Of a DNA stretch of 64,000 nucleotides, positions 12,921 to 21,397 are shown one piece after another; the first letter of the stretch is position 1, and every line of letters begins with the position of its first letter. The notes beneath the pieces were generated by a model, which was not told where the DNA came from, did not search any database, and saw nothing but the letters and a program-made list of their open reading frames with translations. Source of the stretch: Rhodobiaceae bacterium (GTDB taxonomy: Bacteria; Pseudomonadota; Alphaproteobacteria; Rhizobiales; JAKPQE01); the NCBI GenBank assembly GCA_028278505.1, contig JANQEG010000087.1, forward strand, positions 18,663 through 82,662, written 5' to 3'. The position numbers and the translations under genes are program-made.

Positions 12921-14975
12921 ATGGGGCAAAACGGCAGAAGAGGCAGCGGCCCGCGGTGCATTGCACTTGTGGGCCCGTTTGCGAGCGGCAAGACGTCGTT
13001 GCTCGAAGCTATTCTGGCGCGGACCGGGGCGATACCACGCCAGGGCCAGGTCGCCCAGGGCAACACCGTCGGCGACGGATCGCCGGAAGCGCGGGCCCAT
13101 GCCATGAGCGTCGAGGTCAATGTCGCCGATTGCGACTTCCTCGGCGAGACCTTCACGTTTGTCGACTGCCCGGGATCGGTGGAATTCACCAATGAGGCGC
13201 ACGCCGTGCTGCCGGGCGTCGACGTGGCGGTCGTCGTCTGCGAGGCCGACGCCAAGAAGGTGCCGGCGCTGCAGGTGATCATGAAGGAGCTCGAGGAACG
13301 CGGCATTCCGCGCATCCTCTTCCTCAACAAGATCGACAAGGCGGACGTGCGGGTGCGCGAGACGCTGGAGGCGCTGCAGCAGGCGAGCGACCGGCCGCTG
13401 GTGCTGCGCCAGATCCCGATCTGGGAAAACGAGATCGTCTCCGGCTTCATCGATCTCGCGCTCGAGCGCGCCTATGTCTATCGCGAGCACGCCGCTTCGG
13501 AAGTGATCGACATTCCCGACGCGGACAAGGAGCGCGAGGACGAGGCGCGGTTCTCCATGCTGGAGAAGCTCGCCGACTATGACGATACGCTGATGGAGCA
13601 GCTTCTCGAAGACATTCCGCCGCCGCGCGATGCCGTGTTCGACGATCTGGTCAAGGAGATGCGCGACGGGCTGATCGTGCCGGTGCTGTTCGGCTCGGCC
13701 GAGCAGACCCACGGGATCATGCGGCTGTTGAAGGCGATCCGCCACGAGGCGCCGGACATCACCGAAACCGCCGCCCGGCTCGGCGTCGACGGCGGCGACG
13801 AGGCGATCCTCCAGGTGCTGAAGACGATCCACACCACCCATGCCGGCAAGCTGTCGCTGGCGCGCATCCTCAACGGATCGGTCAAGGACGGCGATCATCT
13901 CTTCGTCAGCGACGGCAATGAAGACCGTGTGTCCGGCGTCTTCCGCGTCGTCGGCCAGCAGGCGACGAAGCGCGACGCCGCGTCGGTCGGCGAAACGGTG
14001 GCGCTCGGCAAGCTGGAACATGTGCGCACCGGCGATACCCTGACCTCGAACAAGGCGGGCAGGGAACGGCTGATTGCTTTGGAGCCGCCGCAGCCGGTGC
14101 TGGCCAAGGCGATCGTGCCGGCCGAGCGCAAGGACGAGGTCAAGCTGTCGACCTCGATCGGCAAGATCGCCGAAGAGGATCCCTCGATCGTCATCGTCCA
14201 CAACCAGGATACCGGCGAGACGCTGCTGGAAGGCCAGGGCGAGATGCATCTGCGCGTTGCGATCGAGCGGCTGACCGGCAAATACGCGCTGAACGTGGAA
14301 ACCCACGAACCGCAGATCCCTTATAAGGAGACGATCCGCGGCACCGTCACCCAGCGCGGGCGGCACAAGAAGCAGACCGGCGGCCACGGCCAGTTCGGCG
14401 ATGTCGTCGTCGAGATCAAGCCGCTGCCGCGCGGCACCGGCTTTTCGTTCGACGAGAAGATCACCGGCGGCGTCGTTCCGCGCCAGTATATCCCGTCGGT
14501 GCAGCACGGCATCGAGGAGTATCTGGTCGAGGGCCCGCTCGGCTTTCCGGTCGTCGACGTTGCGGTGACGCTGCTCGACGGCTCCTACCACTCGGTCGAT
14601 TCCTCCGACATGGCGTTCAAGACGGCGGCGCAGATCGCCATGCGCGAAGGCATGCCGCAGTGCAAGCCGGTGCTGCTCGAACCGATATTGGAGGTCGAGG
14701 TCGTGTGCCCGTCGGAGGCAACCGCCAAGATCAACGCGATCGTCTCGGGGCGGCGCGGCCAGCTCCTCGGCTTCGATACGCGGCCGGACTGGACCGGCTG
14801 GGACGCGGTCAAGGCGATGATGCCGCAATCGGAGGTGACCGACCTCATCATCGAGCTGCGCTCGGCGACCGCGGGGGTGGGCGCCTACACTTACAGCTTC
14901 GATCATCTGGCCGAACTGACCGGCAAGCTCGCCGAACAGGTGATGGCGAAGCGGGCGGCCCATAAGGCGGCGTAA
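12921..14975 (+). CDS. Elongation factor G-like GTPase
   Basis: A 684-residue EF-G paralogue, not the canonical FusA of the str operon. The GTPase domain starts with the P-loop GPFASGKT (18-25), has a switch region FVDCPGSVEF (D-x-P-G) and NKID for guanine specificity. EF-G domains II-V follow, including GHGQFGDVVVEI and the C-terminal PQSEVTDLIIELRSATAG. Such EF-G-like proteins are common in alphaproteobacteria; some related EF-G2-type proteins act in ribosome recycling or stress but the role here is not known. ATG 12921 is chosen over GTG 12903 because AGGAGG at 12905-12910 then serves as its ribosome binding site. It is followed by a strong terminator. Confidence 0.92.
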   Translation: MGQNGRRGSGPRCIALVGPFASGKTSLLEAILARTGAIPRQGQVAQGNTVGDGSPEARAHAMSVEVNVADCDFLGETFTFVDCPGSVEFTNEAHAVLPGVDVAVVVCEADAKKVPALQVIMKELEERGIPRILFLNKIDKADVRVRETLEALQQASDRPLVLRQIPIWENEIVSGFIDLALERAYVYREHAASEVIDIPDADKEREDEARFSMLEKLADYDDTLMEQLLEDIPPPRDAVFDDLVKEMRDGLIVPVLFGSAEQTHGIMRLLKAIRHEAPDITETAARLGVDGGDEAILQVLKTIHTTHAGKLSLARILNGSVKDGDHLFVSDGNEDRVSGVFRVVGQQATKRDAASVGETVALGKLEHVRTGDTLTSNKAGRERLIALEPPQPVLAKAIVPAERKDEVKLSTSIGKIAEEDPSIVIVHNQDTGETLLEGQGEMHLRVAIERLTGKYALNVETHEPQIPYKETIRGTVTQRGRHKKQTGGHGQFGDVVVEIKPLPRGTGFSFDEKITGGVVPRQYIPSVQHGIEEYLVEGPLGFPVVDVAVTLLDGSYHSVDSSDMAFKTAAQIAMREGMPQCKPVLLEPILEVEVVCPSEATAKINAIVSGRRGQLLGFDTRPDWTGWDAVKAMMPQSEVTDLIIELRSATAGVGAYTYSFDHLAELTGKLAEQVMAKRAAHKAA

Positions 14976-15058
14976 AGCGTATTCCCGAAAAGTGGGAACC
15001 GGTTTTCGGATCAGAATACGCGACAAACAAAATGCCCGGCCGGGGCCTGGTGAATTGG

Positions 15059-15083
15059 GGGGCGGCTTCGGCCGCCCCTTTTT
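15059..15083 (+). terminator. Rho-independent terminator after the EF-G-like gene
   Basis: Stem GGGGCGGC/GCCGCCCC closed by a TTCG tetraloop and followed by five T. This is a canonical strong terminator. Confidence 0.92.
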
Positions 15084-15217
15084 GCGCTCGCCTGTCACGC
15101 GGTCGTGAGCCGACGTGAATTGAGCCGGGCGCGGTTGCGCATTATGAGCCAGGACATGGATGTTTCGACGCCTTTCGCTGCGGTTCCGCGGCGATTGCCG
15201 GCCGGCGGACCGGCCCC

Positions 15218-16192
15218 ATGCTGATCAGGCGACAGCCGCGCTGGGCGTTGCCGGAGGCGATGGCGACGCCCGAGGCGGTCTATCTCGACCGCAGGCGCTT
15301 CGTCGCCGGCGGTGCTGCGGCGCTCGCCGCGGCCGCGCTCGGCGGCTGCGACCGGCCGGGCGCCCAGGACATCGTGCCCGCCGTGCCCGACCCCTCCGGC
15401 GATCTCTATCCGGTTGCGCGCAACACCGCCTATACGGTGATGCGCGACATGACGCCGTTTTCGGTCTCGTCGCGGATCAACAATTTCTTCGAGTTTGGAT
15501 CGTCGAAGAATATCGCCCACAAGGCGGCAAAACTGCCGGTCCGGCCGTGGGAGATTTCGATCGGCGGGCTCGTCGAAGAGGAGCGGACGATCGCCATCGA
15601 CGAGCTGCTGGCGAAGATGCCGCTGGAGGAGCGCGTCTACCGGCACCGCTGCGTCGAGACCTGGGCGATGGTGGTGCCGTGGAGCGGATTTCCGCTGAAG
15701 GCGCTCGTCGATCTGGCGCGGCCGCTCGGCGCGGCCAAATTCCTGGTCATGAAGACCTTCCTCAATCCGGAACTGGCCCCCACCCAGCGCCAGGACTGGT
15801 ATCCCTGGCCCTATACCGACATCCTGACCATGGACGAGGCGACGAACGAACTCGCCTTCCTGGTCACCGGCGTCTACGGCCGGCCGGCGCCGGCGCAGTT
15901 CGGCGCGCCGCTGCGGCTGGCGGTGCCGTGGAAATACGGCTTCAAGTCGATCAAGTCGATCGTCAGCTTCGCCTTCGTCGAAAAACGCCCGGACACCTTC
16001 TGGGAGGTCGTCGATTCCCGCGAATACGGGTTCTGGGCGAACGTCAATCCGGACGTGCCGCACCGGCGCTGGAGCCAGGAGATGGAATGGATGCTGGGAA
16101 CGCGGGAGCTGTTTCCGACCAGGATCTACAATGGCTACGGGCCGGAGGTGGCGCACCTCTACGATGCCGACGATCCGAAATATTTCTTCTGA
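15218..16192 (+). CDS. msrP: Protein-methionine-sulfoxide reductase catalytic subunit MsrP (YedY)
   Basis: MsrP is a periplasmic molybdopterin enzyme that reduces methionine sulfoxide in oxidised envelope proteins. The 324-residue precursor has a Tat-type signal with the twin-arginine region DRRRFVAGG (24-32) and an Ala-rich hydrophobic stretch. The Mo-coordinating Cys145 lies in YRHRCVETWAMVVPW. Other family blocks are RQDWYPWPYTDILTMDEA, APLRLAVPWKYGFKSIKSI and the C-terminal ELFPTRIYNGYGPEVAHLYD. The membrane haem partner msrQ is not next to it, so it would have to be encoded elsewhere or replaced. The stop codon lies inside the first copy of a 27-bp tandem repeat. Confidence 0.95.
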   Translation: MLIRRQPRWALPEAMATPEAVYLDRRRFVAGGAAALAAAALGGCDRPGAQDIVPAVPDPSGDLYPVARNTAYTVMRDMTPFSVSSRINNFFEFGSSKNIAHKAAKLPVRPWEISIGGLVEEERTIAIDELLAKMPLEERVYRHRCVETWAMVVPWSGFPLKALVDLARPLGAAKFLVMKTFLNPELAPTQRQDWYPWPYTDILTMDEATNELAFLVTGVYGRPAPAQFGAPLRLAVPWKYGFKSIKSIVSFAFVEKRPDTFWEVVDSREYGFWANVNPDVPHRRWSQEMEWMLGTRELFPTRIYNGYGPEVAHLYDADDPKYFF

Positions 16193-16267
16193 GCCGATAA
16201 AGAAAAAGCCGGGTTCTGAGCCGATAAAGAAAAAGCCGGGTTCTGAGCCGATAAAGAAAAAGCCGGG
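16187..16267. repeat. Three perfect tandem copies of a 27-bp unit over the msrP stop codon
   Basis: The unit begins TTCTGAGCCGATAA and ends AGAAAAAGCCGGG. Copies are 16187-16213, 16214-16240 and 16241-16267, without mismatch. The first copy contains the msrP stop TGA and the last runs into the terminator stem. On the minus strand the unit carries the T-rich tract that normally follows a terminator hairpin, so the tract has been triplicated. Confidence 0.95.
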
Positions 16268-16282
16268 CGCTTGGCGCCCGGC
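16257..16282 (-). terminator. Terminator for the leftward LysR/trxB operon
   Basis: On the minus strand: GCCGGGCGC, loop CAA, GCGCCCGGC, then TTTTTCTTT. The hairpin is 9 bp with a good U-tract leftward. It may also act on msrP transcripts, but no T-tract follows rightward. The remaining 16283-16485 is AT-rich DNA with no recognised feature. Confidence 0.85.
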
Positions 16283-16485
16283 AGTCGATGTTCGCAACGC
16301 GATTTCGCGTGCAATCACCTTCCAGAGGGGAACAGCTGACTGCCGGCGATGCCGAAGGGAGGAGAATCGGCTGCCAACATTAGCTGTTGATTATTAAATA
16401 AGCCGTCAAACACATTAGAACAATAGAATATGTTGCATGTCAGTTATGCAGTACGCGCATGTCGGCGGGAGGCCGCTATACCGGT

Positions 16486-17376
16486 TCAATACGCCCAGCG
16501 CCGCGCATTGGCCACGAGGAAATCGCGGAACACCTTGATTCTGGCCGAGTTTCTCTGCTCTTCGGGATACACGAAATAGGTGTCGAAGCTCGGCACTTCG
16601 GCCTTGGGCAGCACCGCGACGAGATCCGAATCCGGCTCGATCAGATAATCCGGCAGCAAAGCAATGCCCATGCCGCGTTCGACCGCATTGCGCAGTCCGA
16701 TGACGGTGTTGATCCGGAAATTCGGGACGCGGGGGTTGTCCGGCGGCCGGCCGGCGATCTCAAGCCAGTTGACATCCTTCAGATATTGCGGCGTCGGCTC
16801 GCCGAAGGTGAGGAGCTGATGGTCGTCGAGATCGTCGAGCGAGGCCGGGCGGCCGCAGCGCTTCAAATAGTCGGGCGCGGCGTAGACGTGGAAATGCACG
16901 GTGAACAGCCGGCGCTGGATCAGGTCCGGCTGGGTCGGCTGGCGCAGGCGGATGGCGGCGTCGGCTTCGCGCTTGGCAAGATCGAGTTCGTCGTCGTTGA
17001 GGATCAACTGCAACTGGATGCCGGGATAGAGATCGATGAACGCCTTCATCCGGCTGGTCAGCCAGGTCGAGCCGAGCCCCAGTGTCGTCGTCACCCGCAG
17101 CAGGCCGGACGGCTTGTCGCGGGAATCGGTCAGCCGGGTCTTGACCGATTCCAGCTTCGCCAGCACGTCCTGGGCCGTGCGGAAGAGCAGCTCGCCCTGT
17201 TCGGTGAGAATGAGGCCGCGGGCGTGGCGGTGGAACAGCGTGACGGCGAGTTCCTGTTCGAGCGCGCTCACCTGGCGGCTGACCGCCGACTGGGACAGGC
17301 CGAGCGCTTCACCGGCATGGGTGAAGCTGCCGGCCTCGGCGGCGGCATGAAAGACCCGCAATTTATCCCAGTCCAT
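16486..17376 (-). CDS. LysR-type transcriptional regulator
   Basis: A 296-residue LysR regulator. The N-terminal winged helix-turn-helix (about 1-62) contains FTHAGEALGLSQSAVSRQVSALEQELAVTLFHRHARGL. The effector-binding periplasmic-binding-like domain begins with LRVTTTLGLGSTWL and spans about 90-290. It is the last gene of the ELM1/trxB/lysR group, 34 bp downstream of trxB. This trxB-lysR neighbourhood is common in Rhizobiales, but the effector and regulon are not known from sequence. It ends about 200 bp before a minus-strand terminator. Confidence 0.93.
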   Translation of the reverse strand: MDWDKLRVFHAAAEAGSFTHAGEALGLSQSAVSRQVSALEQELAVTLFHRHARGLILTEQGELLFRTAQDVLAKLESVKTRLTDSRDKPSGLLRVTTTLGLGSTWLTSRMKAFIDLYPGIQLQLILNDDELDLAKREADAAIRLRQPTQPDLIQRRLFTVHFHVYAAPDYLKRCGRPASLDDLDDHQLLTFGEPTPQYLKDVNWLEIAGRPPDNPRVPNFRINTVIGLRNAVERGMGIALLPDYLIEPDSDLVAVLPKAEVPSFDTYFVYPEEQRNSARIKVFRDFLVANARRWAY

Positions 17377-17410
17377 TCAATCCGCCCCCAGACGGGTTTC
17401 GGCTTGGCCG

Positions 17411-18376
17411 CTATTCGGCCGCTTCGCTCTCGGCTTCCGACAATGCCAGGTATTTTTCCGCCTCGAGAGCGGCCATGCAGCCCATTCCGGCGGCGGTCAC
17501 CGCCTGGCGATAGATTTCGTCGGTCACGTCGCCGGCGGCGAACACGCCGGGAATGCTGGTCGCAACCGAATCGGGCGCGGTCCAGATATAGCCCGACGGC
17601 TTCATCTTGACCTGATCCTTGAACAGTTCGACCGCCGGCGCGTGGCCGATGGCAATGAAGATGCCGTCGACATCGATGTCGGTGGTGGCGCCGGTCTTGA
17701 CGTTTTTCAGGCGGGCGCCGGTGACCGCGGGCGGAATGCCGTCATTGCCGAGCACCTCCTCCAGAACGCTGTCCCAGACGATCTCGGCGTTCTTGGCGTC
17801 GAACAGACGCTTCTGCAGGATCTTCTCGGCGCGGAATTCATCGCGGCGGTGGACGATTGTCACCTTTTCGGCGAGGTGGGTGAGGTAGAGCGCCTCTTCG
17901 ACGGCGGTGTTGCCGCCGCCGACGACGAGGACGTGCTTGCCCTTGTAGAAGAAGCCGTCGCAGGTGGCGCAGGCGGAGACGCCGAAGCCCATATATTTCT
18001 GTTCGCTCGGCAGGCCGAGCCATTTCGCCTGGGCGCCGGTGGCGATGACGAGCGCGTCGCCGGTGTAAATGGTGCCGGAATCGCCGGTGAGGGTGAACGG
18101 CCGCTGCGAGAGATCGGCGGCCATGATGTGGTCGGCGACGAGTTCGGCGCCGACATGGGCTGCCTGGGCCTGCATCTGCTCCATCAGCCAGGGGCCCTGT
18201 ATTGGCTCGGCAAAGCCGGGATAGTTCTCCACGTCGGTGGTGATGGTGAGCTGGCCGCCGGCCTGGATGCCCTGGATCAGCATCGGTTCGAGCATGGCGC
18301 GGGCGGCATAGATCGCCGCCGTATAGCCGGCCGGGCCGGAACCGACGATGAGCAGCCTGCTGTGGCGAGAAGTCAT
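17411..18376 (-). CDS. trxB: Thioredoxin-disulfide reductase TrxB
   Basis: TrxB passes electrons from NADPH through FAD to thioredoxin in the cytoplasm. The 321-residue length is standard. Seen directly: FAD dinucleotide-binding GSGPAG (12-17), redox pair Cys136-Ala-Thr-Cys139 in SACATCDGFFY, NADPH-binding VVGGGNTAVEEAL (151-163) and the C-terminal FAAGDVTDEIYRQAVTAAGMGCMAAL. The start overlaps the stop of the upstream ELM1-like gene by four bases (ATGA), which suggests translational coupling. Confidence 0.97.
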   Translation of the reverse strand: MTSRHSRLLIVGSGPAGYTAAIYAARAMLEPMLIQGIQAGGQLTITTDVENYPGFAEPIQGPWLMEQMQAQAAHVGAELVADHIMAADLSQRPFTLTGDSGTIYTGDALVIATGAQAKWLGLPSEQKYMGFGVSACATCDGFFYKGKHVLVVGGGNTAVEEALYLTHLAEKVTIVHRRDEFRAEKILQKRLFDAKNAEIVWDSVLEEVLGNDGIPPAVTGARLKNVKTGATTDIDVDGIFIAIGHAPAVELFKDQVKMKPSGYIWTAPDSVATSIPGVFAAGDVTDEIYRQAVTAAGMGCMAALEAEKYLALSEAESEAAE

Positions 18377-19431
18377 GTGCGATGTCCCGTTTTCGACGTC
18401 GGAGGAGCGGCGGCCCGGTGGGCGGCAAATCGGTCGAGAACCGCCGCGGCGATGGTCGGAGTCGAATCTAGTGGTGCCGAGGGGGCATTTTCAAGGTGGC
18501 GGCTTGCCCGATCCGGCGTCCACAATGTGATAAGGCCGGATTCCGCAAACCGTTCCAGGCGATGGCGCACGCGTCGGTCGGCTGTGGAGGGAAGATAGAC
18601 GACGACCGGGCAGCCTGAGGCCAGCGCCTCGTCGACCATGTTGACCGAATCGCCGGTAACGACGATGCGGTCAGCGTGGGCGAGCATCTGGACATAAGGA
18701 TTTTCGCCGCTGCCGTCCCACCAGAAGAGGGGACCGGCACCTAGCGCATCTTGCAGAGCCGCGGCCAGGTTTTGGGGCGTCCGCCGCGAGGTCGTCACCA
18801 TAAGCCCGTATGGGCCGTCGCCGGCGGCAGCCGAAATGCAGGCGAGAAGATGTTCGGTGTCGGCGTCACAGAACTTCACCCGGCGGCTGTCGCCGCCGAC
18901 CAGCACGGCGATCCGCGGCGCCGAGAGCGCGGCGATCTCGGCGCGCGGGGCTTGGCGCGCCTCGGCCAGCCGCGCGGCCGAGACCCGGTGCGGCGAGGTC
19001 GCCGTGACGATCACGTTTTCGCCGCACAAGGCGTCGTGCTCCGGCACCCAGATGAGATCGGCGACGTTGGTACTGCTGCGCGGATCCTTGAGATAGACGG
19101 TGAAGCAGGCGCCGTCGCTGGCTTGCTTTATTGCGCGCAGATAGGCGACCGTGCGCCGGCCCGAGGCGACGACGAGGTCGGGGAAGGGCGGGCGGATCGG
19201 ACTGTCCGGCCGGTCGGGCGCCTCGGCCGGATCGATCGGCCCCCACGGCATCGCCCAGACCCAGGGCGGGCGCGGCGCCACGCGGCGGATTTCGGGCTGA
19301 AGCCCGAGCGCCTCGACGACGCCGAGGCACTGCATCTCGTCGCCCGCCTTGCCGTCGCTGAGCACCCAGGCGGTGCGCGGCCGCGCCTCGCCGTTGCAGG
19401 GTGTCGTCGTCTTGGCTTTGCTTGCGGGCAT
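18373..19431 (-). CDS. ELM1/DUF1022-family protein (mitochondrial-fission ELM1-like)
   Basis: A 352-residue member of the family related to plant mitochondrial fission protein ELM1 and widespread in alphaproteobacteria. The fold resembles GT-B glycosyltransferases. Family signatures: VLSDGKAGDEMQCLGVVEALG at the N-terminus (about 22-42), PDLVVASGRRT, KDPRSSTNVADLIWVPEHD, and the C-terminal ADRIVVTGDSVNMVDEA. The substrate is unknown. ATG 19431 is preferred; the longer form would need a TTG at 19473 inside a palindrome. It is the first gene of the leftward group with trxB and lysR. Confidence 0.85.
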   Translation of the reverse strand: MPASKAKTTTPCNGEARPRTAWVLSDGKAGDEMQCLGVVEALGLQPEIRRVAPRPPWVWAMPWGPIDPAEAPDRPDSPIRPPFPDLVVASGRRTVAYLRAIKQASDGACFTVYLKDPRSSTNVADLIWVPEHDALCGENVIVTATSPHRVSAARLAEARQAPRAEIAALSAPRIAVLVGGDSRRVKFCDADTEHLLACISAAAGDGPYGLMVTTSRRTPQNLAAALQDALGAGPLFWWDGSGENPYVQMLAHADRIVVTGDSVNMVDEALASGCPVVVYLPSTADRRVRHRLERFAESGLITLWTPDRASRHLENAPSAPLDSTPTIAAAVLDRFAAHRAAAPPTSKTGHRT

Positions 19432-19465
19432 TGCGGTCCCGATTTCTCGCGCGGTCGTGGTGAGC

Positions 19466-19481
19466 GTTAACAATCGTTAAC
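19466..19481. promoter_or_regulatory. GTTAAC...GTTAAC palindrome between divergent genes
   Basis: Two GTTAAC words separated by AATC, in the 180-bp space between the ELM1-like gene and the small membrane protein. It resembles the CtrA half-site arrangement TTAA-N7-TTAA but has a six-base spacer. It is a plausible regulator site, not an established one. Confidence 0.3.
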
Positions 19482-19611
19482 CCTACGCCTTGGAAATGTC
19501 ATGATTTTTGTCCCCAGGCGCCGCAATCGCGGCGCAACCGCGACGCATTCCTCCGGCACTAACCGCATCACACCGCGATGATCAGGGATCAGTTGAAGAC
19601 AGGAGTGGGGA

Positions 19612-19878
19612 ATGCGGAACATTCGGCAGCACAGAGGAGAAACCGGCGCCGGCGCCGGAGACGGCCTGGCGCGGGCCTTTGCCGGCTGGCTGATCGCGTT
19701 TGCGCTGATCGTGCTGGCAAGCCTCGCCGTCATCGACCGGCCGCTCGTGCCGCAGCCGATCCTGCCGGTGAAGGCGGAAACGGTCACGGGAGAGGGCCGG
19801 ATCGGGCTTCCGCGTACGGATGCCGAGAGCATTCTGCCGTTCGCGCGGATCGGCGGCGGTTACGCCGCTTCGCGCTGA
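19612..19878 (+). CDS. Small single-pass membrane protein, function unknown
   Basis: An 88-residue protein whose ATG is preceded by AGGAGTGGGG, a strong ribosome binding site. Residues about 20-44 (ARAFAGWLIAFALIVLASLAV) form one transmembrane helix, with a short polar N-terminus and a Pro-rich C-terminal part. No family is recognised. It is divergent from the ELM1 operon and convergent with the PH-domain gene, so it appears to be monocistronic. Confidence 0.7.
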   Translation: MRNIRQHRGETGAGAGDGLARAFAGWLIAFALIVLASLAVIDRPLVPQPILPVKAETVTGEGRIGLPRTDAESILPFARIGGGYAASR

Positions 19879-19883
19879 GTGGA

Positions 19884-20396
19884 TCACGTTGACGCGCCGG
19901 TTGGCTTTGTGATCGCGGTGACCGCCCGGACCACGGTCTGCGGTGCGGCGAGGCCGGGAACGACCACATCGCGGCCGGAACCGGTCTCTATCCTCACCGT
20001 TCCCATATCCACCAGACGCCCGACCAAGCCGCGTTTGACGGTCACCGCGCGGACCTCGTTAAGCGGGATCTCGCGGATGTCGGCGCCGAATCCACCTGAG
20101 TTGACCAGCAGCCGGCCCTCGGCCAGCGTCAGGCCGATCGTTTCATAGCGGAACAGCGCATAGGCGCCGATCAGCGGCGGCGCGACGACGAACACCACCA
20201 GGCAGAGCCGGGCGAGATCGCTGTCCCCAAGCCCCGCCAGGTAGAGGATGAGCCAGGCGAGGCCGTAGAGCAGGGCAATCAGGACCGTCGGCAGAAACAG
20301 CGCCCAATGGGCCGACGCCGAATAGGGAACCGTCCATATCGCCGCGCTTTCGGCGGACGCCCCGGTTGCCGGATCTTGAGAATCGCCGGTTGTCAT
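19884..20396 (-). CDS. Membrane protein with bacterial PH-like domain
   Basis: A 170-residue protein. Two hydrophobic helices (about 31-57 and 63-85) are followed by a C-terminal domain of about 85 residues with the bPH2-like pattern: YETIGLTLAEGRLLVNSGGFGADIREIPLNEVRAVTVKRG and then VRIETGSGRDVVVPGLAAPQ. This resembles YdbS/YdbT-type bacterial PH proteins. The function is unknown; membrane-protein quality or lipid binding have been proposed for the wider family. Two bases shy of touching the convergent small membrane gene. Confidence 0.7.
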   Translation of the reverse strand: MTTGDSQDPATGASAESAAIWTVPYSASAHWALFLPTVLIALLYGLAWLILYLAGLGDSDLARLCLVVFVVAPPLIGAYALFRYETIGLTLAEGRLLVNSGGFGADIREIPLNEVRAVTVKRGLVGRLVDMGTVRIETGSGRDVVVPGLAAPQTVVRAVTAITKPTGAST

Positions 20397-20472
20397 CGAT
20401 CAGAGCCTAACCGCCCGGCGAAATCGGCGAAAGCCGCCGCGCCGCCGCGGCCAGAGGGTGTCATGACACGCT

Positions 20473-21180
20473 CTAGGGCGAGATTTCCCAGGTGATCTGG
20501 ACGTCGACCCGGAACGTCAGCTCGCCGGCCTCGACCGGGACCGTCGCCGACATTTCCCGTGCCATCGCCATGGCGGCACCGCGCGGGGCGATCGGCACGG
20601 TGCGGCTTTCGGAGATGTTGGTGATGCGGCCGAGGGTGACGCCGGCGGCCTCGGTCAGGATCCTGGCCTTGCGGAGCGCATCGGCGACGGCCGCGCGTCG
20701 GGCCTCGTCATAAAGCGCGGTGGTGTCATCGACGGCGAAGCGAATGTCGCCGATCCGGTTGGAGCCGGAGGTGACCGCGCGATCGAGCACCTCGCCGAGC
20801 TTGGCCAGTTCGCGCAGGCGCACCGACAACTGATTGCGCACGGTGTAGCCGACGATGCGCGGCGGCTGCTGGGTTTCGCGCTTGGGGTAGACAAAACGCG
20901 GCTCGACCGCAAAACCGGAGGTCTGCAAATCGCGGCCCTCGATCCCTGCCGCCTTCATCACGGCAACGAGCGCGTTCATGGCCGCCGTGTTGGCGTCGAG
21001 CGCGGCGCGCGCGGTTTCCGCTTCGGTGACGACGCCGGAGGTGATCATCGCCATGTCGGGCGCAGCCGCGATCTCGCCGGTGCCGCTCAGCGTCATCGTT
21101 GCCGGTTGCTCGTCCGACAGCGCCGGCGCCGTCATCGCGAGCAGAACTAGGAAGGCGGTTTTGAACATCTGCCGTCTCAT
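20473..21180 (-). CDS. SIMPL (DUF541) domain periplasmic protein
   Basis: A 235-residue secreted protein. A signal peptide (about 1-23, ending TAPALS) precedes a SIMPL/DUF541 domain over nearly the whole mature chain, with TLSGTGEIAAAPDMA at the start, the central LQTSGFAVEPRFVYP and VGYTVRNQLSVRLREL, and the C-terminal AMAMAREMSATVPVEAGELTF. Related proteins (YggE type) are linked to oxidative-stress tolerance. The ATG at 21180 is supported by GAGAAGAGG upstream. A longer open frame continues past it but is not conserved-looking. Confidence 0.85.
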   Translation of the reverse strand: MRRQMFKTAFLVLLAMTAPALSDEQPATMTLSGTGEIAAAPDMAMITSGVVTEAETARAALDANTAAMNALVAVMKAAGIEGRDLQTSGFAVEPRFVYPKRETQQPPRIVGYTVRNQLSVRLRELAKLGEVLDRAVTSGSNRIGDIRFAVDDTTALYDEARRAAVADALRKARILTEAAGVTLGRITNISESRTVPIAPRGAAMAMAREMSATVPVEAGELTFRVDVQITWEISP

Positions 21181-21397
21181 CGGACCTCTTCTCCGCTGGA
21201 AACTGGTGCGACGGCGACATTTCCCCGACAGTCGGGCGAATTTGTGTCGGCCGTCTGTGCGGATCGGGGATTCTAAGACTGCGACGCTGTAATCGCTACA
21301 GGGGCTCGGCAAGACGTGGGATAATTCGAACAAAGGCAATCTCCGCCGACGGCTGCATCTGCGGCCGTCCGCGCCGGTTCGAAACGGGAGTGGTTCA

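Noticed and set aside
12588..15098. Minus-strand open frame of 836 codons
   Set aside because: Antisense to the EF-G-like gene, which has all GTPase motifs.
16187..16267. Tandem direct repeats as a CRISPR array
   Set aside because: The copies are contiguous with no spacers and there are no cas genes.
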